From Paenibacillus_D tarimensis_A (GTDB taxonomy: Bacteria > Bacillota > Bacilli > Paenibacillales > Paenibacillaceae), in NCBI GenBank assembly GCA_041281825.1, contig CP166298.1, positions 4,402,001 to 4,466,000 of the forward strand: a DNA stretch of 64,000 bases, given 5' to 3'. The translations under genes were made by a program, and so were the position numbers. This document shows positions 44,743-59,100 of the stretch, one piece after another. The notes beneath the pieces are model-generated. The model saw only the letters and a list, made by a program, of their open reading frames with translations, had not been told where the DNA came from and searched no databases. Every line of letters starts with the position of its first letter. Positions within the stretch are counted from its first letter, which is position 1.

Positions 44743-44758
44743 GTGGGAGGTTTATTAA

Positions 44759-49225
<4,467 letters not shown>

Positions 49226-49309
49226 TAACGGTTCCACCAATAACGTCATGCCGACTATCGCGGTACCATCGTTACAGTCGATGTAACAGTTTTAACGTCG
49301 AATGCGAAA

Positions 49310-49345
49310 CAGCCAACTTTGCGGCTCCACCCGTGAAGTTGGCTG
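49310..49345 (+). terminator. Stem-loop after the YVTN gene
   Basis: CAGCCAACTT pairs with AAGTTGGCTG, followed by a mixed T-rich stretch (CCTAATTTCTTT). Weak terminator or attenuator before the glycosyltransferase gene. The bases after the YVTN stop (49226-49260) still resemble a blade, so the gene was probably once longer. Confidence 0.55.
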
Positions 49346-49376
49346 CATCCTAATTTCTTTATCATAAGGAGTCTCA

Positions 49377-50399
49377 TTGATTGCGATCAGTCTTTGCATG
49401 TTTGTGAAAAACGAGGGACAAACGCTTGACCGGACGAAAGAAATCGCACAGAAATTCAAGGCGCACATCATTAACTTTGAATGGGGCCAGATACAAGCAA
49501 AGGAGGGAATGTTTATTAGCGAAGCAAATATGCCGTTTGTGTCATTGATTTTTCCGGCGAAGAACGAAGGGGATCATGTTCGAACGACGCTTGAATCGGT
49601 TCTTAAGACCAAAACTGACTATCCGTTTGAAATGATCGTCGTTGATGATGGATCATCCGACGGATGCTGCGATTTCATCGCAACCCATGAAAGCGCCGGC
49701 CGGGTGAAGCTGATCCGAACCGAAGGGATCGGTGCGGCTAACGCCAGAAATCTCGGGGCCGACCATTCGACTGGCAGCTATCTGATTTTTTGTGACGCCC
49801 ATCTGTTCTTCGAGGATTTCTGGATAGACCGCCTGATTGAGCCGATTCGGGAAGGGCTGGCTGATGGCACAACGCCCGGGATCGCTCCCACCAACGCTCC
49901 GGATGCCGCCGGCTATGGCCAGACATTGGATCATCAATTAGGCGTGAAATGGAATGGGTGGCAGCCGAAGATATTTCCGTGTGCTATCCTGTCCGGGGGC
50001 TGTTTCGCCATATCCCGAAATGTCTTTTTCGACATCGGAGGGTTTGAAGCCGGCTTCAAGAGATGGGGCTATGAAGATGTGGAGATCTCCCTGAAAATAT
50101 GGTTGTTCGGCTATACATGCTGTGCCGTTCCCTCGGTCAAGATTCTGCATCTGTTCCGGCAGTCCCATCCATATCCGATCGCATGGGAAGACATTTATTA
50201 CAATATGATGCGGATGGCGTACAGTCATTTCACTCCGGAGCGAATCGACAAATGCAAGACGTTGATCAAATACGCGGATGCCGATCATATACTAACCGCA
50301 CTTCTTGAAAGCGACGTTGCGGCACAGAGGCATGTCTATTTGAAACGTCGAACCTATAGCGACAACTGGTTTATGGAGAAGTTTGGCATACCGTTTTAG
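49377..50399 (+). CDS. Family-2 glycosyltransferase with remnant N-terminal domain
   Basis: A 340-residue transferase. Residues from about 52 on form a GT2 domain: FVSLIFPAKNEGDHVRTTLE, VVDDGSSDG, FCDAHLFFED (DxH in place of DxD) and GFKRWGYEDVEISLK, as in GalNAc/rhamnosyl-type enzymes. The first 50 residues are a scrap of another GT2 (ISLCMFVKNEGQTL joined to DRTKEIAQKF and NFEW), the same motif order as in 54092-55948 but with the middle lost. The TTG at 49377 follows AAGGAG, which supports reading the fusion. Follows the YVTN gene and probably glycosylates it. A truncated copy is at 42934-43590. Confidence 0.85.
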   Translation: MIAISLCMFVKNEGQTLDRTKEIAQKFKAHIINFEWGQIQAKEGMFISEANMPFVSLIFPAKNEGDHVRTTLESVLKTKTDYPFEMIVVDDGSSDGCCDFIATHESAGRVKLIRTEGIGAANARNLGADHSTGSYLIFCDAHLFFEDFWIDRLIEPIREGLADGTTPGIAPTNAPDAAGYGQTLDHQLGVKWNGWQPKIFPCAILSGGCFAISRNVFFDIGGFEAGFKRWGYEDVEISLKIWLFGYTCCAVPSVKILHLFRQSHPYPIAWEDIYYNMMRMAYSHFTPERIDKCKTLIKYADADHILTALLESDVAAQRHVYLKRRTYSDNWFMEKFGIPF

Positions 50400-50432
50400 G
50401 TGGCGGGCAGCATTATTGCGGGAGGGGATATT

Positions 50433-51764
50433 ATGGCCGGGGACAAATGGTCCGTTCAACGGATTCGGGAAATAGATGCCCATCATGTCCTTTTTTCTGA
50501 AATTCACCGTGGAATGTTTGAAAATAGTTCGGAATCTTATTTTTTTCAATTCGGCGCTTGGAAAAAAGAAGTGAATGTACGATTCAGCGGCGATTTACCG
50601 CCGCACACAATCGGTATACCCGCAAATTTAGAACCTCATTTCTCGATCCCCGATCAGCTTCCGTACGAAATCAATACGGACGGTAACCGAATCCATGTGG
50701 GTCCCGTCATAGCCATTCTGGTCACTAACGGCAAGTTCTCCTCAGAGTTGCTGAACAGATATCGAAATTATTTCATCAATTATGAGGCGCTCAGAGGCCT
50801 TATTTACCTTTGCTCGATCAGCGGAATCCGACCGCAGCAAAAGACGGTAGAAGGCTATTGTTACAACCCGGACGGGTCCGGGTCCGGTCAATGGGTCAAG
50901 TCGTCCTTCCCTTATCCCGACGTAGCATACCGAAGAACAAGAGTAAACAAAAACCGTCTTTACGATCATTTGTTGGATCATACAGGAGGAAAAATATTCA
51001 ATTCCTATTTTTTTAACAAATGGGAGCTTCAGCAGTCCTTTTCCCGCGATCCTTCTGTTGGGAAGCACATCCCCTGTACCAAACGAATGGATAACTTCCC
51101 AACTTTCGAAGAAATGCTGAATCTGTACGGCGCCGTTTATTTAAAACCGGTGAACGGTTCGATGGGAAAAGGCATTCATAAAGCGCAAAAAGCCGACAAA
51201 GGATATTTATTTACGCTTCGTGACAAAACAAAAATCATGCTCGATGACCGGAGCCGCGTTTCGGCCTTTCTCCGCAAAATCATACGAGAAAAAAAATACT
51301 TAATCCAGCAGGCCGTGGATTATACGCACGACAATAAACATGTGGATTTCAGGGTCATTATGCAAAAAGATCGGCATATGCAATGGACATGTACGGGCAT
51401 TGTCGCGCGTTACGGTAAAGACGGCAGAATCTATACCAACGACGTCAGTTCCGTTGCTCTCGGTCGGACTGCGCTGCAAACAGTTTTTGGTCTACAAGAG
51501 GAAGATGCCGCCCGCAAAGAACAGGAGATCGTTTCCGTGTGTACTGAAGCCTGTCGCGTGATTGATAAAACATACGGCGTATTCGGCGATGCAGGTTTCG
51601 ATGTCGCCGTTGACCGGCAATTAAACGTTTGGATTTTAGAAATTAATAGCCGCCATAATCATTCTGTCGCCTCGTATGCCAAGGAAGATCCGTACATGTT
51701 CGGGACAGTTCTTGCCAGACCCTTGGAATATGCGAAGTCTCTCGCGGGTTTTTTCCGTTCGTAA
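50433..51764 (+). CDS. YheC/YheD-family ATP-grasp protein
   Basis: A 443-residue protein of the YheC/YheD family, known in Bacillus as endospore coat-associated proteins. An N-terminal domain of about 180 residues precedes an ATP-grasp fold with VYLKPVNGSMGKGIHK (ATP-binding Lys and Gly-rich loop), YLIQQAVD, VDFRVIMQKD and WILEINSRHNH (metal-binding Glu/Asn). Start set at the ATG at 50433 after GGGAGGGG rather than the open frame from 50400. ATP-grasp enzymes join a carboxylate to an amine or similar; the substrate here is unknown. It closes the YVTN unit and links it with spores. Confidence 0.88.
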   Translation: MAGDKWSVQRIREIDAHHVLFSEIHRGMFENSSESYFFQFGAWKKEVNVRFSGDLPPHTIGIPANLEPHFSIPDQLPYEINTDGNRIHVGPVIAILVTNGKFSSELLNRYRNYFINYEALRGLIYLCSISGIRPQQKTVEGYCYNPDGSGSGQWVKSSFPYPDVAYRRTRVNKNRLYDHLLDHTGGKIFNSYFFNKWELQQSFSRDPSVGKHIPCTKRMDNFPTFEEMLNLYGAVYLKPVNGSMGKGIHKAQKADKGYLFTLRDKTKIMLDDRSRVSAFLRKIIREKKYLIQQAVDYTHDNKHVDFRVIMQKDRHMQWTCTGIVARYGKDGRIYTNDVSSVALGRTALQTVFGLQEEDAARKEQEIVSVCTEACRVIDKTYGVFGDAGFDVAVDRQLNVWILEINSRHNHSVASYAKEDPYMFGTVLARPLEYAKSLAGFFRS

Positions 51765-51767
51765 TAG

Positions 51768-51819
51768 AAATAAAGCAACCAACTTTCATCCACGTTCGAA
51801 AGCCGGTTGCTTTATTTTA
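51768..51819. terminator. Bidirectional terminator after the YheC/YheD gene
   Basis: AAATAAAGCAACC pairs with GGTTGCTTTATTT, with an inner TTTC/GAAA pair. It lies between convergent genes. Confidence 0.88.
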
Positions 51820-52620
51820 TCCTTCATTCTCGCTCCCGGAACCCGACCCTAGCAGCCACCGGTCCGTTTCCCGAAGTGAGTCGCCTTTGACGGGATGAAT
51901 CCAATAGTAATGCTTCAGCGCTTGCGCTTTGCTTATCTCATCATTAGTGACATTGCCCAGATGGCGAACGAACTGCAAGCTTTCGTCAAAATCCCATGGA
52001 TAGTCGCGGCACTTAGCTCCGCTCTGCATGGCTGCCGTAACGAACAACATTTCCTCCAAAGCAAAAACATACGCGGATGACCAGATTTCCTCTACTTCAC
52101 CGATATCAAGTGCAGAAATCAGCCGTTTCACAATTTGCCGCCGGAAGACTTGGCCCGGGTTAAAGTAACGCGCCAAGTAATCCGCTCCGAAGAACGTCCG
52201 CCAGCGATGCCACTCTGTCCACATCGTGATGCCCGGTCCGTAATCCGGATAATCATAAGGCGTGTTGTGGATTTGAAAATGAGGGCCCATAACATCATAT
52301 CCTTGCATCATTGCTTGCAAAAATTGCTCGAATCCGGGCTTGATAAACAACATATCATGGTCCAAATTGACTAAAAACTCGTAGTCTGCGTTTGTTTCCT
52401 CCAGCCATCTCATGACATCCAGAAAGAAGGGAGTTAAGTTGCCATAGGCAATAGGCCGGCTGTACGGGCAAATCGGAACGTCCAGGCTCCTGGCGAAATC
52501 CGGATTCTCCCCGCCGTTGTAGACAACAATCTTGGAATCGGGATTGTACCGGCGGACGTTCTCGATTTGGGCGATCAGCACTTCTTCGTCTTCATGAGCC
52601 AGTATGGCGAAGCAAATCAA
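51817..52620 (-). CDS. Putative glycosyltransferase, GT14-like
   Basis: A 267-residue protein starting MICFAILAHEDEEVLIAQIE, with LVNLDHDMLF (DxD-like) and GPHFQIHN. The opening AILAHEDEE resembles core-2/I-branching-type (GT14) bacterial proteins. TTG start at 52620 with AAGGGGTGA. Last gene of a leftward four-gene operon (spacings 28, 39 and 6 bp). It should add a sugar to a surface glycan or glycoprotein. Family is tentative. Confidence 0.65.
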   Translation of the reverse strand: MICFAILAHEDEEVLIAQIENVRRYNPDSKIVVYNGGENPDFARSLDVPICPYSRPIAYGNLTPFFLDVMRWLEETNADYEFLVNLDHDMLFIKPGFEQFLQAMMQGYDVMGPHFQIHNTPYDYPDYGPGITMWTEWHRWRTFFGADYLARYFNPGQVFRRQIVKRLISALDIGEVEEIWSSAYVFALEEMLFVTAAMQSGAKCRDYPWDFDESLQFVRHLGNVTNDEISKAQALKHYYWIHPVKGDSLRETDRWLLGSGSGSENEG

Positions 52621-52626
52621 GCAAAA

Positions 52627-53337
52627 TCACCCCTTAGCCGACAGCGAACGATCCTCATGTCCGGCTGTTCGATTGGATTGAATATAACCCAAATATTGCC
52701 TCGGATGCACAAGGGAAAGTTGGGAGACATGGGTGTTTTCATACTCTTTCTTGAGTACGGGATTATTCAGAATATCGTCCCGCTTGGCGAAGATCAGCAT
52801 ATTTTGCGCATACCACCATTCCACATTTTTGTTGTCCCATATCCTCTTTCGAATGCAGTCGACTGCCTCGTATCCGTGTTTGAGGAAATATCTCGCCCAA
52901 AATTCCGGCCACTGTTCATTTATGTGGTTCAAACCGCCCTGGAAAGGAATTGCTGCGGAGAAGAGAACGGCTGGCCCGAGCTTGACGAGGGAATCGATGA
53001 ATGTTCTGGCACTTGCAACGGGGAGGTGTTCGGCAACTTCGAGGGATACGACCAAATCGAATTTCGCGTTGGAGTGAAAAGGTTTCTCGAGGTCAACCGC
53101 GGAAAAGCGGTTTTGCGGAATTTTCAGCATGCTTGGATCGATATGCGCGCCATCAACGCCGAATATTTGTTGAACCCCGTACTCTTGGAAGACGGATAAC
53201 CAGGCGCCTAGGCCGCAGCCGACATCAATAACGGATTGAGGTTGAATGTATTCCAGCACGAAAGGCACAATCTCTTTAGCAGAGCTCAGCGTGCCATCAT
53301 GCTGCCATTCATAATACTCTTTTACATAGGTTTGCAT
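52627..53337 (-). CDS. Class I SAM-dependent methyltransferase
   Basis: A 236-residue methyltransferase with motif I VIDVGCGLGAWLSVF (about 36-50), VDGAH (motif II), and DLVVSLEVAEHLP (motif IV/post). GAGGAGGAG precedes the ATG at 53337. Third gene of the intact glycosylation operon, so it probably methylates a sugar or lipid-linked glycan. Exact acceptor unknown. Confidence 0.88.
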   Translation of the reverse strand: MQTYVKEYYEWQHDGTLSSAKEIVPFVLEYIQPQSVIDVGCGLGAWLSVFQEYGVQQIFGVDGAHIDPSMLKIPQNRFSAVDLEKPFHSNAKFDLVVSLEVAEHLPVASARTFIDSLVKLGPAVLFSAAIPFQGGLNHINEQWPEFWARYFLKHGYEAVDCIRKRIWDNKNVEWWYAQNMLIFAKRDDILNNPVLKKEYENTHVSQLSLVHPRQYLGYIQSNRTAGHEDRSLSAKG

Positions 53338-53376
53338 GGGCTCCTCCTCTATTTGATCGGGCTTCTTACGAATCGA

Positions 53377-54063
53377 CTAATTCGTTCCGATGTCCGCATC
53401 GAGCCATTCGCTATAATTCCGAATAAAGATTTCGCGAGCTTCCTCATATCCATTCCTTACGTTCACAATCCCGCAATCATGGATACACCAAGGCCTTTCC
53501 TGTTTCGGAACACCAACGTCATACCCCGCTTTGTTAAATTCCAAACTCTGCGAGAGATCGTAAAAATGCCATCCCGAAAACAAATCCTCTCGCCAACATA
53601 CGTCGAACTGGGTCATCATGATCAAGCCGTCAATCGCCCGTACGCTCTCATAATCATGATCGATATCATGGAATGCCAACAATTGCAGCCCGCCGGTGAC
53701 ACTGTCGTATATTTTCCCGTATCTCGAAAGGCTTTCCCACCATATACCATTCGCAGGAATCGTCTTGGCGCCGACCGTTCCGATCATCCCCAGCTTGGGA
53801 TACTTTTGAAACAACTTAATTACATCATTCAGAAAATTAGCGTTCATGATCCAAACATCCTGATGCAAATACACTTTATATTTCGCGTCGCTGCTCTTCA
53901 TAGCTCTGTTATAGGCTGCTGTAAGGCCCTCCGCTTGTTCGTCGGCGATCCGTTCGATTTCATAGCCTTCAGGCACGCTCAGGGAATAGATATAACTTAA
54001 CGATTTTCTGTATTGGATAGGATCCGCAACACATGTAATAAAACAGATCTTCCGCTCATTCAT
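53377..54063 (-). CDS. Glycosyltransferase-like protein (Glyco_tranf_2_5 type)
   Basis: A 228-residue protein with VYLHQDVWIMNANFL, MIGTVGAKTIP and AIDGLIMMTQF, the hallmarks of a GT2 subgroup found in surface-glycan loci (the HQD takes the place of DxD). GGAGGG precedes the ATG at 54063. Second gene of the operon. No membrane segments. Sugar and acceptor unknown. Confidence 0.8.
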   Translation of the reverse strand: MNERKICFITCVADPIQYRKSLSYIYSLSVPEGYEIERIADEQAEGLTAAYNRAMKSSDAKYKVYLHQDVWIMNANFLNDVIKLFQKYPKLGMIGTVGAKTIPANGIWWESLSRYGKIYDSVTGGLQLLAFHDIDHDYESVRAIDGLIMMTQFDVCWREDLFSGWHFYDLSQSLEFNKAGYDVGVPKQERPWCIHDCGIVNVRNGYEEAREIFIRNYSEWLDADIGTN

Positions 54064-54091
54064 ATGGGGCCCTCCGTTTATCGGGCGTTGT

Positions 54092-55948
54092 TCAAGTCAA
54101 CATGATGCCGGCTTGCGGTTTCCGCCGCAGCAGTTCCTGGCACAGTTGCATATTGCTGCGGATCTGTTCGTCGTTCGGACGGTAAGTGAGCGCGAGCTGA
54201 TTATGCCGATACGACAGCGTGTATTCGCCCAGCCGGTAATAACAGAGGGCAAGCTGCATATGCGGCAGCCATGTCCGGCTCGGCACATTGTCGATAGCCC
54301 AGCGATTGACCGGCGGCGGCGCCTCGACGGCCAGCTTATACCAGAAAACGGCCTGATGCAGTTCATCTCTTTGCAGGCAGTGATAGCCGATACGGCAGCA
54401 AGATTGCGAGCGCGGAACGTCGTACCGGAATGATTTGAACGTCCAGTCCAGTTCCTTCTCGTGATCCCCGAGATGGTGGTAACAATCCGCCAAGGTGCCG
54501 CACACGAAAATTTTGTCCTCCGCGGAGATGCCTTCGCACTCCAGGAACTGAAGGTACACCTGAACCGCCTTCTCATATTTCTGATTGCTGTGCAATTCCC
54601 TTGCATAGTGAAAAAGATCCCGCATCGTAAGCGACACGCCTCTTTCCACCAAGCTCTCGAAGATTCGCAGATTCCGGTCGGTTATGCCATGCTCCTGCCT
54701 GTGCGTAACTACGATATCGCTGTCATACACCGTTCCGTTGATCGCCAAATCCTCGTGCACGGCGCCGTGCCAGTGATAACCCTTCGACCGTCTCACCAGA
54801 CGGAAGCGGCGCACGTTCAGCGTTACATTGCCCGCTTCATCGAAGTCGCAGTGATATTCCATCGAGACAGCGTCCACCCTCGGATCGAACGACTGCTTAA
54901 GCCGGAGCAATTTGGCGCGCTCCTGCGGCAGCAGCACGTCATCCGCATCCAGCCACATGATGTAATCCATGGTGGCCTGATCGAAAGCAAAATTTCGCGC
55001 CGCCGCGAAATCGTCGATCCATTCGTAATCGATCAACCGTTGTGTGAAAGTGCTCGCGATCTCCTTCGTTCGGTCGGTTGACCCCGTGTCGACGATCACG
55101 ATTTCGTCTACGGCATCCCGAACCGACTCAAGGCACCTGGCCAGGGTTTGTTCTTCGTTTTTCACGATCAAACAAAGGCTTATGGTGATTGGCTTCGGTT
55201 TATTTCCCTCGGCGAAGAGCAGTTCATGAATATCGCCGCCCCATTTGTCCATGGCCTTCCGCTTGTTTTCCTGAATTAATCGAGCAATATTCACACCGGT
55301 GTTTCGGAAGGTGGCATGCCCCACGTGATGAACGAAGGAATCCAGGGCAATCATGAGGGCATAACCTTTCCGTACGGCACGCAGACACAGGTCATCGTCC
55401 TCGCAGTTTCCGATGCCATAGCGTTCATCAAACAATCCGATGTCATCAAGGACTTGTTTCTTAACAAGCAGACAAAAGCCGACCAGGCGGCTAGTGCGTA
55501 TGGTACAGGCTGCATGATGCAGGAAATTTTCCTTCGCAAAGTTGTCCAAGTCGGCAAGATCACTGTAGGTTACAGGGATCTGCTGCGGACCGCTGCAGAA
55601 ATTGGTAACGGGACCGACCAGGCCGATCTCGTCGCTGCTGCCCAGCACTCGCAGCATATTGCCCAACCAGTTCTCGGTTACGACCGTATCATTGTTTAAG
55701 AAGAGAATGTTGTCCCCGATCGATTTACCGATCCCTTGGTTACATCCCACTGCAAATCCGAGATTGTCCGAGTTCAATATCGTTGTTACGTCCGGCTGCT
55801 CCTTGAGATATTCTACCGTTCCGTCAAATGACGCGTTGTCGACCACAATCAACTCATACTCTTGAGGCGTATGTTTTCGGATGCTGTCGAGACACCGTTT
55901 CGTCAGCTCCAGTTGATTGTGAGTCAAGATGATGATGCTGGTTCTCAT
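54092..55948 (-). CDS. Bifunctional GT2-GT2 glycosyltransferase with TPR domain
   Basis: A 618-residue protein with two transferase domains and a helical tail. Domain 1 (about 1-230): SIIILTHNQLELTKRCLDSI, VDNASFDGT, LFLNNDTVV. Domain 2 (about 255-420): ISLCLIVKNEEQTLARCLES, VDTGSTDRTKEIA, MWLDADDVL, like SunS-type enzymes. TPR-like repeats fill about 430-610. GGGAGG precedes the ATG at 55948. First gene of the operon. It likely builds a disaccharide or longer chain on a protein. The domain-2 sequence is the source type of the remnant at the start of the 49377 gene. Confidence 0.9.
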   Translation of the reverse strand: MRTSIIILTHNQLELTKRCLDSIRKHTPQEYELIVVDNASFDGTVEYLKEQPDVTTILNSDNLGFAVGCNQGIGKSIGDNILFLNNDTVVTENWLGNMLRVLGSSDEIGLVGPVTNFCSGPQQIPVTYSDLADLDNFAKENFLHHAACTIRTSRLVGFCLLVKKQVLDDIGLFDERYGIGNCEDDDLCLRAVRKGYALMIALDSFVHHVGHATFRNTGVNIARLIQENKRKAMDKWGGDIHELLFAEGNKPKPITISLCLIVKNEEQTLARCLESVRDAVDEIVIVDTGSTDRTKEIASTFTQRLIDYEWIDDFAAARNFAFDQATMDYIMWLDADDVLLPQERAKLLRLKQSFDPRVDAVSMEYHCDFDEAGNVTLNVRRFRLVRRSKGYHWHGAVHEDLAINGTVYDSDIVVTHRQEHGITDRNLRIFESLVERGVSLTMRDLFHYARELHSNQKYEKAVQVYLQFLECEGISAEDKIFVCGTLADCYHHLGDHEKELDWTFKSFRYDVPRSQSCCRIGYHCLQRDELHQAVFWYKLAVEAPPPVNRWAIDNVPSRTWLPHMQLALCYYRLGEYTLSYRHNQLALTYRPNDEQIRSNMQLCQELLRRKPQAGIMLT

Positions 55949-56068
55949 GTTATCCTCCCGGTTCCAGAAGTCGGCATTCCCTATATCAGCCTATGCGCTG
56001 AATAGCGATGCGGCTACTTGTTAAACCGGGGAATCTATATGGACATCAAGCTTAGCGGAAAAGAAGAT

Positions 56069-56112
56069 GACCATCCCAGGCCACTCTGCAGACGGAGTGA
56101 CTTGGGATGGTC
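56069..56112 (-). terminator. Stem-loop after the nuclease/nucleotidase gene
   Basis: GACCATCCCA...CACTC and GAGTG...TGGGATGGTC form a long stem 8 bp beyond the stop on the minus strand, followed by a T-rich stretch (ATCTTCTTTTCC). Confidence 0.8.
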
Positions 56113-56119
56113 AATGGAA

Positions 56120-59100
56120 TCAAACCGGGCATTTATCTTTTTTGTCGCCTTTGTTCTTCCCTTTGTCTTTATCTTTGTCTTTATCTTTGTCTTTATCTTT
56201 ATCTTTGCCGCCCGGTCCGCCGTTATCATCGTCAGGCAACGAGCCGCCCAGGAGGTCGGTGATCCGGCCTTCCGTTCCAACGTTAACCGTGCCGATCTGG
56301 TTCAGGTATTCCAGGAACACCTCATAATCCACAATATTGAGCTCATAATGGCGTCCGTCATCCTTCGCCGCTTTCATCGAGCGGTAGAAGTCTCCTCCGC
56401 TGGCCATAAACGAGTTCGTCGCAACGATATAATAGCCGCTCGGGTCGATGGCTGTGTAGGTCCCGTCCTCGTTTTTGATCTCCACCTTCACGATCCGTTC
56501 GCCTGCCTGCAGCACTTGTCCATTCGAATCGAGCACTTCGGCTTGCTTGGTCGAATCGTAGTAAAATCTCATTCCGGATACCTGCGGGAAGCGGCCTTGC
56601 CCGCTTTCAACGCCGCTGACTCCGTTCTCCAGCGCTTCGACGATTTCCTGCCCAGTCATCTTCAATGCTGTCAGGTTGTTGCCGAACGGCATGACCGTCA
56701 GCAAGTCTCCAAGCGTAATGTCGCCTGCGGAGATCGAAGCCCGGATACCTCCTCCGTTCTGAATGGCCACATAGCCTTTCACTTCCGGATCCGCCGCAAT
56801 CAGACCGGCTACCTTCGCCCGCATACCGTCGGCAATGAGATTGCCGAGATTCGTTTCCTGCGAACGAATGCTGCTTCGCTCACCGTCCAGGAAGACGTTC
56901 GTTTTCCCTACGACCTCATTTTTGATCTCTTCAATGCCTTCTTTATATTTGACCAGCATTTCCGCCGCTTCCGCATCTTCCGCATATTGGCTCAGATCCA
57001 GCAGCTTGCCGTCCCATGAAGTCAGAACGCCATCATAGTCGAACTCCAAATCCAGCCGCCCCAAATATTTGCTGTAGTCCTCGCCCTGCACGACCAGCGT
57101 CGGTTCAGAGTCCGCATTAAATACCACCGGAGTGCCCACATAAGTATGGCTGTGGCCGCCGACAATCACATCGATGCCCTGCACTTCCTGTGCCAGAATC
57201 ACATCATAGGCATACCCGAGATGCGTCAGCGCCACGATCTTATCGATACCTTCATCCTGAAGCATCCTGACGGTCTCCCTTGCCTTATCCAGGTAATCCC
57301 CGAATTCGATGTTCTCTCCCGGCGATGAGAGGAACTTCGTATCTTCAGTTGTCAGTCCGAATACGCCGACCTGCTCACCGCCTACGTCCAGAATGATCGC
57401 CTGATATATTTTGCCGCCTTCCGCAGGCTTGCCGATGTTCTGTTCCGCAACGAATCCGCTAAGCGCCGGTTCCTGGCTGAAATCAATGTTGGAGCCGACG
57501 AACGGAAACTCCGCTTCCTTTACGAAATTGGCCAGAACTTCAGGGCCGCCGTCGAACTCGTGATTGCCGAATACCATTGCGTCGTAACCGATATGGTTCA
57601 TAAATTCGAGGTCGGCAAGACCTAAATATTTGTTGTAATACAATGTCCCTGAGAATACGTCGCCCGCATCAAGCAGAATGGAGTTGTTCGTCTCTTCCCT
57701 CACCTGATTGATCGCCGTTACCCGCTTTGCCACATTGTCCAAATGCGCATGCGTATCGTTCAGGTGCATCAGCGTCATTGCAAACGAATCCTGCATTTCT
57801 TTGGCGGCAAGATCGACCTGGACAATCAGCGGATCGTGGTCGCTGACACGTCCGTGGACCTCGTCGAATTCCGCATTGATGTGGACGATGTCAATCTCCG
57901 AATGCGGCGCCAATCCTTTGTCTACCAAAATATGGTCCAGCGTCTGCGAGTTGCCTTGATAGATGTAGGAATATCTCTCGTTTTCCTCCATCGTATCGAC
58001 CAGATTGATTAATTGATCGCCTTTGGTAATCTCAAGCGTTCGGGAAAATTGAAAATCATTCAAATCACCAAGCATGATCACATTCGCTTCCGGATCCCGG
58101 TCCAGGATCGACCGAACGAAATCGTTCACGATATGTGCAATCTTATGCCTTTGCACTTCACTTCCGAGCGTTTCCGGCAGCGGCTGTACGGAACCGAACG
58201 GAGCTTCATCTCCGCCCTTCGAATTGAAATGGTTGGCAATGACAATGACCCGCTCACCTCTAAATTCGAATTCGGCCGCAAGCGGTTTGCGGGATGACTC
58301 GAATGCTTCGTTCGTCGGATCGATTCTGCCCGGATTGTGGGAAAGCCCCCCCTCTCCGTAGCTGACAGCGGTTGTGGATCCCCCCTTCTCTTTGTTTACA
58401 AGCGTCACGCGTGAATCGTTGTACAGGTAACCGACGCGGATATTCCCGCCTGGTGCTCCGCCGTCGCTGTTATTAACAGGTGCAATGTCCGTATATTTAT
58501 ATTCCGGACCGCCGCCGGCTTTAATCGCGGCAATTAATGCCTCGTAGCTTTCACTTGCATCGGTCGTCCCGTCATTAACCGTACCGTTATTGTCTTGAAC
58601 CTCTATTAGAGCAATGATATCCGGCGACTTCAGATTCGTTACAATCGATTTTGCGATATTATTTTTCCTTGTTGTTTCCTTGCTGCTCGGATTGTCCCAG
58701 AAATTCTCAATGTTGTAGGAAGCAACGGTTAATTTACTTTCATCGTATTCCAGCGAAGTCGTCTCTCTCGTAATAGGGCCCGGTATTACGGCGGGCAAGC
58801 TTTCCGGGATCACTTTATAATTGCTGTAATCGTATGACATAACGCCGATGATCGGACCGTCAAATCTGTCGCCCGTCTTCACTTTCTGTGCCGGCGCTTT
58901 CTTAATAAGAATCCGCTGCGGATTCAAGCCGCGGTCCGTCAGCATAATGCCTCCTGCAGGCGTAAACACCATATCTTCCGGCTGCTCGCCCAGAATAACG
59001 GGAATCTCAAAATGGTACGGTCCCATGATCCTGGCGTCGTTTAATTGTACGAGCATCCCTTCGAGGCTTTCATAGAAATCGAGTGCATCCTCTTCCGGAT

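Noticed and set aside
56018..57019. 333-codon plus-strand frame opposite the nuclease/nucleotidase gene
   Set aside because: It is antisense to a well-supported 5'-nucleotidase domain and has no family features.
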